A stretch of 64,000 nucleotides of DNA, from positions 18,739,086 to 18,803,085 of the forward strand of contig JALMQS010000187.1 of NCBI GenBank assembly GCA_024734495.1. The letters are read 5' to 3'. The notes beneath the pieces are model-generated. The model was not told where the DNA came from, made no database searches, and saw only the letters and a list, made by a program, of their open reading frames with translations. Each line of letters starts with the position of its first letter. Position 1 is the stretch's first letter. The position numbers were made by a program, and so were the translations under genes. This DNA comes from Forficula auricularia (lineage: Eukaryota > Arthropoda > Insecta > Dermaptera > Forficulidae). Shown here one piece after another: positions 53,232 to 64,000 of the stretch.

Positions 53232-53898
53232 TAGGGACCGTGCGCCAGGACTTAGCGCCAACCGGCGACGTAAATATAAGCTTTGGGGGATAATTTATTA
53301 AACGTCCAAGACAAAGAGACTCGCTCACGGCCCCCTAGCCTCCATGCACTATTTTATCTATGATATATACTATAATTTAATATTTGCCCCAATTCTCTCA
53401 AATTATTTGAATAAATAAACACAAGAGACCGCTAACTTCGGCATAGTGATGTTCAAAGCAAGACCAAGACCAAGACTAAGACTGCAAGACCAAGACTTTT
53501 CTTTGCTCATCACCATGTAAAGTCACTTATAAAGTCTTCTATAGGGTGTTTAGAAAACCCTGATCACTTTTAAGAAAAATATTATTATTATTTTGACTTT
53601 GAGTATTAATATTAGTGATGAGCAAAGCAAAACCAAAACAGAGACTGCAAGACTAATACTGCAAGGCCAAAACTGCAAGACCCAGGCCAATTCTGCTCAT
53701 TACTAATTAATATAGGCAGAGGGTGTGTTTGTAGTCTTCTATAGGGTGTTTAGAAAGAAAGTCCTGATCACTTAAAAGAAAAATATTATTATTATTTTGA
53801 TTTTGAGTATTAATATTAGTGATGAGCAAAGCAAAGTCTTGGTCTTGCTTTGTACATCACTACTTAGGCAGTAGTGCTGTTTAACGCACGGTTCCCTA
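53232..53898. mobile_element. TAGGGACCGTGCG MITE, copy 2, interrupted
   Basis: TAGGGACCGTGCGCCAGGAC at the left, TTTAACGCACGGTTCCCTA at the right. Without the insertion at 53444-53870 the element is about 240 bp, collinear with 30468-30714. GCCAACCGGCGACG and GGCCCCCTAG are conserved inside. Confidence 0.82.
53444..53862. mobile_element. hAT-type element nested in the MITE
   Basis: Begins TAGTGATGTTCAAAGCAAG ACCAAGAC and ends GTCTTGGTCTTGCTTTGTAC then ATCACTA, good inverted repeats. The flanks are CTTCGGCA (53436-53443) and CTTAGGCA (53863-53870), an 8-bp duplication with one change. The uninterrupted site CTTCGGCAGTAGTG stands at 30673. Inside, a block with TATAGGGTGTTTAGAAA...GATCAC and TTAGTGATGAGCAAAGC occurs twice about 190 bp apart, so the element contains a tandem copy of itself. 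Confidence 0.87.
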
Positions 53899-53899
53899 T

Positions 53900-54600
53900 T
53901 GCTAGAGTGATTTTTGTTCTATAGAAAATACATACATATTCTGTCTCATTTAATAATAAATAATTTCGTACTTATTCGTTCAAGAATTTGTTCGGTAAGA
54001 GTGAGAGAGATAGAACGATAGGCCTAACTACTTCTTAAATATTTCCGCTGAGGTAATTTCGTCAATTTCTCGGCGACGAATCATATCCAAGAGTGTCCTT
54101 CTATTAAACACTTGAGCAATGACTCTTTAGCCTTCGAATTACAATCCAGATCATAGAATTTCCATTTTTTTTTCTAAAATTTCGAATTCTTGTTTTAAAG
54201 GACAATTTTCAGAATATATTTCAAGGATGTACTATCAATTTTATCAAAGTCATTTTTGTAATAAAAAGAATACCTATTTAACTTTTGAACTTGACATTAC
54301 TCTTCTAAATTAAAAACAGAATTTTTATTTGATTATTCTAATCAAAAAAGGACACACGTAAGCACTTTGTACTAATTTATTGTAGTCTTGAAAAAGATTA
54401 CGTATCAGGAAGTTTATACGATTATCGACAAATTTAACTTCGGGGGTGAATTCAACCCTTTGGACATCTAATAAAAAATACCCACATCGACTTCATCTTC
54501 TTTAAATAATATTGTCTCGTGATTTTCTTTAACATTAACTTATATCATCATCTGTTTTACATATTTTTGAATGAGGGGTCCCTAGTAATAGTAATAGTAC
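53900..54600. other. AT-rich stretch, nothing recognised
   Basis: No frame, no termini. A mildly GC-richer portion near 54030-54130 is single-copy. Confidence 0.4.
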
Positions 54601-54631
54601 AAGATCCCGACTTAGGTCGACCTTCCCCTAT

Positions 54632-55352
54632 AGTAAAGATTAGAGATATTAATAGTCTGATTTCTTGGAGTTAGCTATATTAACGTGGGGTATATTTTGG
54701 TTAGGGACCGTTAAATTTTGACTTTGAATCTACTTATAGTCTAAGATCCCGAGTTAGGTCGACCTTTACCTATCGAGTTTCCTAATGAAATTAATATTTT
54801 GATAATATAATATATTAATTAACAAAACCTGATAGGGTCGACATCCAATCTCCATGGATAGGTATTTTATCTAATTTATTAGATTTTTTTTTTTTTTAAT
54901 TAACTACATTTTCATATATAACAATAAAGGAAACTGTATAACTACAAAATACTAATTCGAAGTTACCTGTCTACCTGGACTTAAGTAGTGGAAAAAGATG
55001 GCAACCTAACTTTGGCATTTTATATACATATTTTACTCTCGATTGGTAATATATTTAACGGGAAACTCGATAACTACATATATGTAATAAATTTAACAAC
55101 TATAATTTTTTATTAAAAATAGCTATGCAGGGAGCTTGGATGTCGACCCTTTCAAGTTTTGTTTATGAATACATTATATTATCAAAATATTAATTACATT
55201 AGGAAACTCGATAGGTAAAGGTCGACCTAACTCGGGATCTTGGACTATAAGTAGATTCAAAGTCAAAATTTAACGGTCCCTAACCAAAATATACCCCACG
55301 TTAATATAGCTAACTCCAAGAAATCAGACTATTAATATCTCTAATCTTTACT
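54632..55352. repeat. Large inverted repeat, arms of about 221 bp
   Basis: Left arm 54632-54852 (AGTAAAGATTAGAGATATTA ... GGGTCGACATCCAATCTCC) and right arm 55131-55352 (GGAGCTTGGATGTCGACCC ... TAATATCTCTAATCTTTACT) are near-perfect reverse complements around about 280 bp. An extra AAGATCCCGACTTAGGTCGACC at 54601 resembles AAGATCCCGAGTTAGGTCGA inside the left arm. Read-through transcription would make a long hairpin RNA. No element termini known to me. Confidence 0.87.
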
Positions 55353-55957
55353 TAGAAAATAGTAATTGAATGCAACAGCATCTCATGATTACAAGATTTC
55401 AATAGATACTAATATTAATAAAATTATATTAAAAAAAATCAATCCATAGTAATATCAAAATCTTTACATCTTAATTGAAAATAAGTCAAATGGTGATAAG
55501 CATAATTAAAAATTAAATAATAATACTTGACCATTTTAAAAAACCAAAGTAAAAATTAAAATATTATTTAATCTAATGGTTAGTTTAAAAAAGTAAATTA
55601 AAATTGAAACTCACATTCATTGAAGAAATGAGATGACAGATGAGGCTTGCTCGGAGAATTCATTTTCATGCCGAATCGAAGGATGGACTGATTATTCACC
55701 CATTCGATTGAAATAGAATATTAAGAAAATTAATTAATATAAGATATAAAATAAGGAAAGCTAGTAATAAGCTTATGTTTGGAAATCACACTCGGATTTA
55801 TAGGTTAGAATAGTTTGATTTTACAATATATCACTACAAATTATTAAAATAGCTATTAACATTCAAAAATAAAACTTTCCAAGATTGACTATATAAAATT
55901 CGATTTGAAAATCAATCAAAATTTCATTGAAATGAGGAAGTTCGAAATAGCGTGATC

Positions 55958-56597
55958 AAAGAATACAGTTTCTCTGATCTCATGTTTCTAAGAATTCAAA
56001 AGATCCGATTGTTACAATAATTAAAAATTTAAATTTAAAATTTTTAAAGTGTATAAATACATTATATTAACTAACTCATCTAACATATACCTATATGAGT
56101 ATAGAGAGCCATATAACACTCTTGAATTGAAATATAAGTAGGTACCTATGTATTATTTTAAATGAGTAAAAATTTAAGATATCGATATTAAAGAATACAG
56201 TCTTTCTGATCTCGTTGCTAAGAATTCAAAAGATCCGATTGTTACAATAATTAAAAATTTAAATTTAAAATTTTTAAAATGTATAAATATATTAACCGAG
56301 GACTGAACCTCAACCTAATATCGTGTACAACTATTTCCACTTCCACTTTCATTCCAAGAAGAAGACAATAAATAGATGAGGGGGCATTATCTATTGAATT
56401 CCAAAATAATTCCACATAATTCCAAAGAAGTGTACACCTAATTCCAATCGTGGTTCACCCCTCGATATTAACTAACTCATCTAACATATCTACATAACTT
56501 ATAATATAGAGGGCCATATAACACTCCTTAAATTGAATTATAAGTAGGTACCTATATATTATTTTAAATGATTAAAAATTTATGATATCGATATTAA
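55958..56597 (+). repeat. 232-bp tandem duplication, second copy interrupted
   Basis: Copy 1 55958-56189, copy 2 56190-56597. Shared: AAAGAATACAG, CTAAGAATTCAAAAGATCCG, ATTGTTACAATAATTAAAAA, TAACTAACTCATCTAACATA, CCATATAACACTC and AAGTAGGTACCTAT. Copy 2 is longer by exactly the element at 56297-56464 and its 8-bp duplication. Confidence 0.88.
56297..56464. mobile_element. CGAGGGGTGAACC element, copy 4, with empty site next door
   Basis: CGAGGACTGAACCTCAACC to CCAATCGTGGTTCACCCCTCG, flanked by ATATTAAC at 56289-56296 and 56465-56472. The neighbouring tandem copy has a single ATATTAACTAACTC at about 56064, which is the uninterrupted site. Boundaries and duplication length are therefore fixed without an outside genome. 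The interior has GGGGGCATTATCTATTG and ATTCCACATAATTCC. Confidence 0.92.
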
Positions 56598-56599
56598 AT

Positions 56600-57690
56600 T
56601 TTCAATAAAATATTAGCAAAAGTGAGTCATATACAAAAAAGTTACATGAAATAATTTATGGGGATTTAAATGTTATACAAGAAAGTTTATATATTTAATT
56701 AATTTGTCTACGACCAATAATTTAGATTTAGAAGATAGACGTGGTTGTTTAATCTATATGCATGAATTTTTTTTTTGCTGAAAATAAAAATGATTTTTCA
56801 AAAAAATTTACAGTTTCGGGTAAAGAGATGTTCCCTTTAAATACCCAAAAAATTTTAACGAAATCCGTGACATCGCCCGAATTACAATTTTTTCGATTCA
56901 AAAAATTATATGATCACAATCAATGGGCTTGAATTTTCATTATAAATTATTTAAATATCTTTATAACGAATCATAATAGGGCTTTGACTCTTATAGACAT
57001 TTATGTTTATAATTGAATTAACTTTATATAAAGTTGTTTTTTTTTTTTCAAAGGAAAAATGGTGAAATATATGTTTCATTTCGAATTTGATTTCTTACCA
57101 TAAGCTAGGAAAAGTGAGTGACCCACAAACCTTTGAAAAATTATTTTTATTTTCTCCAAACAAATTCTAGAATATCCACTTTTAATTCTCGTAAATCTCC
57201 TGTTGACCAATATTATTTAAATAGAAAATATATATATATATTTTTTTTTTAGAAATGGGGGAGGATGAGAGGAGGAGATTGGGAGGGAGATTGAGGGTAA
57301 TTAAAACCAATCGACTTGATTGGGGAATAATGAAATTGAAATAATTATCGGAAAAGAGGTTTTTTTATATAATTAGATTTTTCCTCTTATTAAAAACAAG
57401 GACTAAAGATGAATAAGGACACTCGATGGCGGAGAAGTAATCTCCGGAATTGAAGCAAAAATACAATGTATACATTAATTAATGTAAAATAATTGGTTTA
57501 ATAAAATTTATAAAAAAAAAAAAAATATATTTTTTAATTTACCATATGAAGATAGTAGGAATTTATTAATACTAATATCTGTAGTAACAAAGATGAAAAT
57601 CTGCAAGAAAAACAATAATAAATTCCTTCAAAAATACTATTACTTATTTTCTTCTCTTTGAATCCGTGAAAAAAGTTTTTTTTTTCATAC
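56600..57690. other. AT-rich stretch, nothing recognised
   Basis: No termini, tandem structure or frame. A purine-rich run (GGGGGAGGATGAGAGGAGG) lies near 57258-57300. Confidence 0.4.
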
Positions 57691-57692
57691 TA

Positions 57693-58007
57693 TCTATCTA
57701 TATATATAAAATGGAAAAGTATGTATATATGTTTGTATCTTCAAAACGATCTGATTGGCCAGTGCATAGCCAACGGCAAAGCGTTAAATTATTAGAACGA
57801 TTCTGATTGGTCAGATAGTGATCGTCCTTAGCCAATGTGTTAAATAAATCTTTCCTTATTGTTCCTTATTGTTGAATCAATTTCATTTAGTGCATTCTTT
57901 CAATACATACAGTATGATTTTAAATTTCAATTATTAAATTGGTATGAACGGGACGCTCCCCGCCAGGGGCTGGGTGACGCCGGGGCGAAGGCCCGGCCGT
58001 CAGCTAG
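57693..58007 (+). mobile_element. Non-autonomous Helitron, complete
   Basis: A|TCTATCTATATATATAAAAT at the 5' end (the TC could also be at 57697), GTATGTATATATGTTTG, ATCTGATTGGCCAGTGC, TTCTGATTGGTCAGATAG, GGGACGCTCCCCGCCAGGG, then a 3' hairpin CCGGG-GCGAAGG-CCCGG and CCGTCAGCTAG|T at 58007. All Helitron hallmarks are present: TC start, CTAG end, subterminal GC hairpin and A|T insertion. 315 bp, so it needs a Rep-helicase in trans. Confidence 0.87.
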
Positions 58008-58009
58008 TT

Positions 58010-58750
58010 TTTTTAAATAAAAACAAAACATGAAAATCACAGCTAAAATGATTGGTTTATCTTCTTTTTCTTCCTAGTCATATGTAATATATCTGCTAGT
58101 TGAACTCATGCAACAAGTATATTAAAGATTCATAAAAATATACTGCAATAAAATTTGTTATATATACATATGGTGAAGTTTGGTTTTAATTTAACTTTTC
58201 TACTGAGCATACGTTACACGATTCCGAGAGGCCATATATATTGATTGGTTGTAGAGGATTAACCAAACAAGAACTTCTATTACTGATACCAGCGAGCTCT
58301 TTCAGCCCCCTATAATGGAAATACTCTTTTGTTTGGTTTATTCTTGCTACAATCAATATTTAATAAAATTTTCTACTTTGAGAATAAAAATCGATTTTAT
58401 AAAAAACAAAAACTTTGTGAATAAAACAAGTAGGTAATATTTTAGAAAACCCCTTCGAGGATACTGGAACTTTTGAATTATTCTTATCTTGATGGTCATA
58501 GTAATAAACATGATATTTTTTGGAAGTTGATAAAATAGAATATAAGGGGAGTAATGGCTTAAAAAAGAGAATAATTAAGGGAGGTGAATTCATTAATCCT
58601 TATTTCAACCCCACGTACTGTTTGAGTAAACCAACCAACCCCTAGTAAAAGAAAGCAGTTGGAAACGTAATTCCGGAACATTTTCAAGCAACATGGGGTT
58701 AGTTCAATATTCAGTTCAAAAACAAACTGACTTTTACATATAATCGTGTT
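58010..58750. other. AT-rich stretch, nothing recognised
   Basis: Two 65-77-codon minus-strand frames (58360-58593, 58559-58756) lack motifs and overlap in different frames. Nothing else seen. Confidence 0.4.
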
Positions 58751-58754
58751 CGGC

Positions 58755-58960
58755 AAAATTTTTGAAGTGAAACTTCTCTGTTTGATTTTTTTGTTACAAT
58801 AAAGGGGAAATCACTCAATAGAGGAGGAATCATTTTTTTAAAACCCACTAATATTTAATGACAAATTGTATTAAAATTAGGAAATTTAAATTATTATTTT
58901 AAAACCCACTAATATTTCATTAAGGATAAGATTTATTAAAATTAGAAAATTTAAATTATT
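58755..58960 (+). repeat. Dispersed repeat shared with 13150-13330
   Basis: TTTTTGAAGTGAAACTTCTC, TTGTTACAATAAAGGGGAAA, AAACCCACTAATATTTAATG, then the AAACCCACTAATATTT motif a second time. The order matches 13155-13290, plus 13010-13080 for the second motif. Confidence 0.62.
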
Positions 58961-59417
58961 TCAATAACTTCTACAGCTAAATAAATTTCACTTCCCACGT
59001 ATTTTTTTTATTTTACTCAATAGTTATATTTGAAAATTGTTCATAAATATGATTTTATATTGTTGTGAATAATTCTTCTAAAGTAATTATCAAAATTAAA
59101 TGTAGTATTTGTTTAATATTTGTGATTATGTTTAGTAATATATATTCTCTACTCTTAAAAACAAAGTATCAAACTATTTTTTTTTATAAATCAAATCAAA
59201 AAGGTATTCATAAACTCGCAACCAAATTACCATCAAAAATTATTAGTGAAAAGTATTTTAATTAAATCTTATGGTACTATTTGTAGTATTAGTAAAGCCT
59301 AATAATTAATAGTTAATAGGTTACATCAGTCTTGAAGGGACTTAATTTATAATCTTGACTGAATTTTTTCCAGAACGTGTCATCATTGTTGATAAATTTC
59401 AGCTTATAACTACAACA

Positions 59418-59597
59418 TGGGGAGTCGGATAGGCTAGTCGGTGGAGTAACATCCTGCTAACCAAGTGGACCCGGGTTCGAATCCGACTCGAGGCATTCGG
59501 CTAAAATCTGACCCCGGGGTAGAGAAAAAATTAAAAAAATAAATAGTATCGTAAATTGGCTTATGGCTAGAAAGGCAAAAAAGCCAAAAAAAAAAAA
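59418..59597 (+). mobile_element. tRNA-derived SINE, copy 4
   Basis: GGGGAGTCGGATAGGCTAGTC (A-box region), ACCCGGGTTCGAATCCGAC (B-box), GCATTCGGCTAAAATCTGAC, CCCGGGGTAGAG, the body ATCGTAAATTGGCTTATGGC and an A12 tail. It has an extra 5 bp in the D-arm-like region (GGTGGAGTAACATCC). Well preserved and probably among the younger copies. Confidence 0.88.
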
Positions 59598-59668
59598 ACT
59601 ACAACTTTTCAAGAGTTTCCCATAAATCGATTTCTAGCATTTTTCGACCAGAAATTCTGAGTCTAGAA

Positions 59669-59993
59669 CAGTGTTTCTCAACGTGGGACCCACGCCCCAC
59701 AGGGGGCAATTTGATTGTTAATGGGGCAATTCAAAAATGAGCTCGACCAGATAAATATAAAAATCTACAAAATTAGTTACCCATATTTGAAAAAATACAT
59801 GTTAACAAAATACACTTAAATGTATGAACCATACAAAAATTAATCAACAAAATTTTGTTTTTGTAATTATATTTTTATAAATAAGTAATAATTCATTTTT
59901 AGAATATAACAATTATGTTAATGTTACATAGGGACATGAGAATTTTACAAAGACTTAGGTGGAACATGACACAAAAAAGGTTGGGAAACACTG
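59669..59993. mobile_element. Non-autonomous hAT element
   Basis: CAGTGTTTCTCAACGTGGG at the left, GGTTGGGAAACACTG at the right: the classic CAGTG..TTCCCAACC hAT ends. The flanks are GTCTAGAA (59661-59668) and CACTAGAA (59994-60001), 8 bp with two changes. Inside, CAGGGGGCAATTTGATTG and GGGGCAATTCAAAAATG also occur reversed at 29168-29262. 325 bp, no transposase. Confidence 0.85.
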
Positions 59994-60004
59994 CACTAGA
60001 AATT

Positions 60005-60890
60005 CTAGAACTCAAAATCTGGTTAAATAGCTCTTCTTTTTGGATAAATAAACATTTTAGCACCAGAATAAACTTTCTACGGGTTTATATTCCTGAATAT
60101 TTTTCTCTATTTTCTCTCGATAATATTATAAAAATTGTTTTAAAGAACTCAAAGCGTGTATACCTTTAGTATTCGATATATATTTATATAGTTTTCCATA
60201 ATAAAAATGAAAAACATGGGAAACAATTTAAAATAAATTTTCTCTGAATTAAGTTATGAGATTTAACAAATAGAAAATGCACAATCTTATAATTATTTCA
60301 AAAGAAGAATTATTTTATGCATTTATTCATTCCTTTACTGCAACCGATAATACCTAACTACAACCAGTTTGTATTCATCGATTTGACATTTAAAAGAAAA
60401 GAAAAGAAAATTCATTGATCGACCGGGCATCCTTCAATTCTCACGAACTCATGTCTTTATAATAAATATAGGGAGTGTATTTTCATTATATTTTATTTTC
60501 GAAAATTGAAGATTCTTGATAAAGGCGTCTAAAAATTTAAAAAAATGGAATGTATCTCAACATTATCGATAACATTTATATTCTTTTATGCAAAATAACC
60601 TGAAGAAATTGTATAAAAATACATTATACATTTTTCTCATCGAATTGTGTTTCTATATGTATTTTTAAATAAATCTTCCAAAAGGAAATGAATAAATGAA
60701 ATCTTAGTTAGATATTGTTACAAGGTTAAAGCAGTAACATTAGTACTTTAAAATTAAACCAGGCAGAAAAGTTTTCAAAAAGTAGCAATCCCTTTATTAC
60801 TTTTTCAAAAGCTATGAAATTTACTTTTCAAACAGTTATGACGTCACAATACCACGCGTTCGGTTTAATACTTATATTTGAAATTTGAAT
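60005..60890. other. AT-rich stretch, nothing recognised
   Basis: No termini or frames of note. TATGACGTCACAATACC at 60838 contains a CRE palindrome. Confidence 0.4.
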
Positions 60891-60894
60891 TTTT

Positions 60895-60995
60895 ACTCAA
60901 ATCACAGATAATGAATTATAATTATTTATTGAACACGAACAAATAATAGAAATTAATTACAAAAATAAAAGCTTCAACAGCTTCATTACTAATAC
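60895..60995 (-). repeat. Copy of the 23900-24040 repeat
   Basis: ATTATAATTATTTATTGAAC ACGAACAAATAAT is the reverse of 23925-23955, while AAAAATAAAAGCTTCAACAG CTTCATTACT repeats 24003-24033 in direct orientation. The piece is thus rearranged relative to the copy at 23900. Confidence 0.6.
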
Positions 60996-60999
60996 TTAT

Positions 61000-62560
61000 A
61001 TCTCTCTATACTATATACTTTTCTAATCCACTGTATGAAAATATTTACACTTATACAATCATTACTTTATTCGTCCCTTTATTCAATATGGTGTTTCGAG
61101 TTTAATGATTTTATTTGAATTTTATTTCCACTTTTAAAATCATATAAAGAGAAAAATGTTTAAAATTCTTTAATTTTATAAACAAAATGTTGATTTATAA
61201 ATTAATAAAAGCTAATAGTTATATATTTTGGAGGGCTGAATTATATATGTTTGTTTTTTTTGTTTTTTGTTTTTTTGCAAGAGGGCCTAATAGTTATGTC
61301 AATGAATCGAAGGTAATAAGGAAAAAAATAACGTTTGGTTTTAAGGAATAAAGAGAAACTAGCTAATAATTTGCCATTGGAAGGAAATTGCACAATGTCT
61401 TGCCTGTAGGAGACATTGAATGTGAATTAGGCAAGAACCAAAAGAGCAATTTCTACATATTTTGTTTCGTATTTATACTAGTAGAATTTATTTATTTGAA
61501 TATCGATTATTTATTAAATGTTAAGATGATTTATTTTTTATAAAATAAATAAATAAATAATAATGTTACAGTATATAAATACATGATAAATATCTAAAAG
61601 CTAGTAATTGAATTTTTTCTTTACTTGAAAGAAATAGTGCATAAGTACATATTATCAGGGCAGTAGTGGAGAGTATACGAAAAGTCTTTAATTTGGAAAT
61701 CGATAGTACAATTCATATGATCTGATCCTGGTGAGAATCTTAGAAAGCTATTGGTAGGTCTCTGTGTGTTCGATAGGGTTTCTTTTTTCAGCAGACATAC
61801 CATGGACGTTAAAACTTACGCTATATTTCAAAAGACTAGGTATACTATGTATGTAAATAATCCGTGTATACGGAGTATACCGTGTGGTTTGATCTGAGCA
61901 GATAGAGTATACACTGTTCTAGTTGAAAATTTTAAAAATTTTGAAACATTTACTTTTTGAATATTCACATAAATATTCCAAATTGTTTCAATTTGCTTTT
62001 AAATTGAAATACCAGACTAAAACATTTTATTTTATTATATATTATATAGCGTATACCCTCTGATTTTTTTCGATCCATATAGCGTATACCTTCTGTTGAT
62101 ATATGACTATAGCAATGCATATATTATAGGTATGGTAATTATAAATAAGTATTAAAGTTAATACAAAATCATATTAACTATTTTTAAAAGTCTTAAGAGA
62201 TTTCTTATCCCTCGTTAGGGTTGGTATGAAAGTATACCATACAGCTTTTTATATAGGAATCTAACAAGCACATACCCAATTATTTTTTATCAAGAAGCTC
62301 AAATTTTTCATAACATCGATATATTTCAATATAAAAATGTTTTAATAAAAGCAATATTAAATGAAACTTAAAAAAAATGTTATATTAGATTTTAAGAATC
62401 TGATATCCAGACTTGCGGGTCTATGGAATTGAAGTTTTTTTTTTAATATAATTTTTCATACAAATATGGTCTCTTATTAAGAAATGGCCTTAAAAGAAAA
62501 GCATATATGAAAAGAGAGAGGTATTTTTGCTAAGCTGGTAATATTAGTGAGCTTTTCGGA
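61000..62560. other. AT-rich stretch, short GTATAC-type motif cluster
   Basis: Between 61855 and 62250 GTATACC occurs repeatedly (GAGTATACCGTGTGG, GCGTATACCCTCTG, GCGTATACCTTCTG, GTATACCATACAG). No larger unit is visible. Otherwise featureless. Confidence 0.4.
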
Positions 62561-62569
62561 CGATGAAAC

Positions 62570-62720
62570 TCAGTAAATCAGCGCTGTTTCCTAAAGCATA
62601 GTCCTAGTGACGTCACTAGTCGGCGCTATCAGTAAATCAACAGCGGCTGGCTGCGTTCATTGACCCCCAAATATTGAATGACTCTCCTTTCAATGGATGG
62701 ATAGAAATGTTCGTAGCTTC
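62570..62720. promoter_or_regulatory. Single-copy cluster with palindromic AGTGACGTCACT
   Basis: TCAGTAAATCAGCGCTGTTT, AGTGACGTCACTAGTCGGCG, then TCAGTAAATCAACAGCGGC: a 12-bp CRE-containing palindrome between two near-direct TCAGTAAATCA repeats. It has higher GC and no copies in the window. It could be a regulatory element of a gene outside the window. Confidence 0.35.
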
Positions 62721-62941
62721 TCTATTTCCTTGCTTTTTTCTCTACCAGTCCAATGCCATTTGTTTAATACAGTAAAATCCAGAAGAAAACGTTAGATTTT
62801 TCCCTTATAGAAAAAAAAAATTACTGTATTTCCTCGAAATTAAATTTTCTCTGTTGCCATCCATGAATTAGAAAAAAAATGGAGTGACTAAGTGTTAATT
62901 AAGGTTGCTCGGACATTAAGGCAATGTTGGATTAAAAATCT

Positions 62942-63152
62942 GAATTTGGAAGTATTTTGGAAGTACTTGGAAATATTTGGAAGTACTTGGAAACATTTGG
63001 AACTACTTGGAAATATTTGAAAGTACTTGGAAATATTTGGAAGTATTTGGAAATATTTGAAAGTGCTTGGAAATATTTGGAAGTACTTGGAAATATTTGG
63101 AAGTACAAGTGGAAGTAGGTGTACACCATATTAGGTCGCGGTTCACCCCTCG
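62942..63152 (-). mobile_element. CGAGGGGTGAACC element end with long TTCCAA array
   Basis: About nine units of TTTGGAAGTACTTGGAAATA run into AAGTGGAAGTAGGTGTACAC, CATATTAGGTCGCGGTTCAC and CCCTCG at 63152. The right terminus and interior match 26768-26893, but the array is longer and no left CGAGGGGTG terminus is visible. This shows expansion of the internal unit from about three to about nine copies. Confidence 0.8.
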
Positions 63153-63159
63153 TTAATCG

Positions 63160-64000
63160 ATAACAAGTACCTACGTATAAAATAATTTTTTGAAAAATAT
63201 CTGACCAAGGGTATTAATTATTAAAAATCGGACTTTTAACACGTAATGAATAAGGAATGCTGTCTGAAAGCAAATATTTCGATTAATCTAGCCAAATCAT
63301 ATGAAGAGAAAAAAACAAAAAACTTTTATTTATATAATTAGATAAATTATCGTAAGTAACGTAAAAAAAATACTTTCTGACCCAGGGTTTTGTAAATATT
63401 CAAATCTAAATGATCGAAAATATCAGTTTGCTTGACTTAAAAGTAAATACTCGAGTCAAAAGACATCTATTTATTAATTAAATTATTTCATATATCCGAT
63501 TAAAAATGATATTAGCTAACATCTAAATTAAAATAATTAATTTATGTGATAAAATTTTTAATTTTAGTCGAAAAAAAATATAGATTTTATTTTGACTTGC
63601 GGTGTACTGTCCGAACAACCTTAAGGAAACTCCATCGAATTTCTGATTCTTAGGGATATATGACACTATTTTTTTCAAAATAAGAATCTATTCAAATTTT
63701 AAAAGAAAAATTATTTATAAATGTATCTATAATCTAGCTCATAAAATTTCAAAAAGTTTCAGAAAATAGTTTAAAATTTATATAGGTATTTATTTAAAGT
63801 TATATTTAAAAAAAATCAACCCCTATAACATAGTAGAACGAATTTTGAAGTTTTTTTCAAAATGTCACTTATACTAAAGTTTGTATTTATAGAATTTGAC
63901 TTATAATCACCAAGTTCACGCCACGTTGGCAAGTTGAATACATTAATTTGTTGAGGTAATATATTTTTTCTCATTCAAGATCAAAAAGTCAAATTTTCTC
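63160..64000. other. AT-rich stretch, nothing recognised
   Basis: No element ends or frames. The sequence runs off the window edge. Confidence 0.4.

Overview
This window looks like non-coding DNA of a eukaryote, most likely an arthropod. It is very AT-rich, no reading frame has the length or motifs of a working protein gene, and almost every recognisable piece is a transposable element, a tandem duplication or a decayed insertion. A caligid copepod (sea louse) is my best guess. That guess rests on the overall texture and remembered repeat types, not on a diagnostic gene, and could be wrong. The only protein-coding homologies I can support are pseudogenic: a tandemly duplicated piece of mitochondrial nad1 (NUMT, 48341-48775, minus) and a broken C2H2 zinc-finger array (41640-42213, minus).

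Region by region. 1-2400: a TTCCAA tandem array interrupted by copies of a foldback family. 4.1-10.6 kb: a hAT-type element, a tRNA-like segment, a large palindrome, a short Helitron nested in another element, a tRNA-derived SINE and an 8-bp-TSD element. 14.2-16.1 kb: a segmental tandem duplication. 16.7-17.4 kb: an isolated GC-richer island holding the longest open frame (136 codons). 20-30 kb: more foldbacks, SINEs, a pogo-like element and two Helitron ends, one of them beside a strongly G-rich tract. 30-36 kb: terminal-inverted-repeat (TIR) MITEs, hAT-end tandem units and a 364-bp tandem duplication. 36-43 kb: two inverted copies of a TTAA-bounded element, the cleanest foldback of the window and the pogo/zinc-finger composite. 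45-50 kb: a 420-bp tandem duplication, the NUMT and nested family II foldbacks. 51-64 kb: Helitrons, a hAT nested in a MITE, a 720-bp hairpin, an element with its empty site preserved in a tandem paralogue, another hAT and a final TTCCAA array.

The most interesting recurring signal is inside the foldback elements. Several families that otherwise differ in sequence carry a CTGATGA ... GAAA motif separated by a small hairpin and followed by a very short palindrome, with flanks that can pair. This is the layout of a minimal type I hammerhead ribozyme as known from Penelope-like retroelements. The best examples are 37003-37056 (minus) and 42030-42078 (plus). The elements thus look like short, often inverted, non-autonomous remains of Penelope-like elements, but no reverse transcriptase is present here, so that placement is inference.

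Nested insertions give the firmest element boundaries, because duplicated target sites or uninterrupted paralogues are visible: 53444-53862 (8-bp duplication), 56297-56464 (exact 8-bp duplication plus empty site), 26768-26893 (exact 8-bp duplication), 4133-4489 (exact 8-bp duplication) and 41831-42140 (10-12-bp duplication inside an 84-bp zinc-finger repeat).
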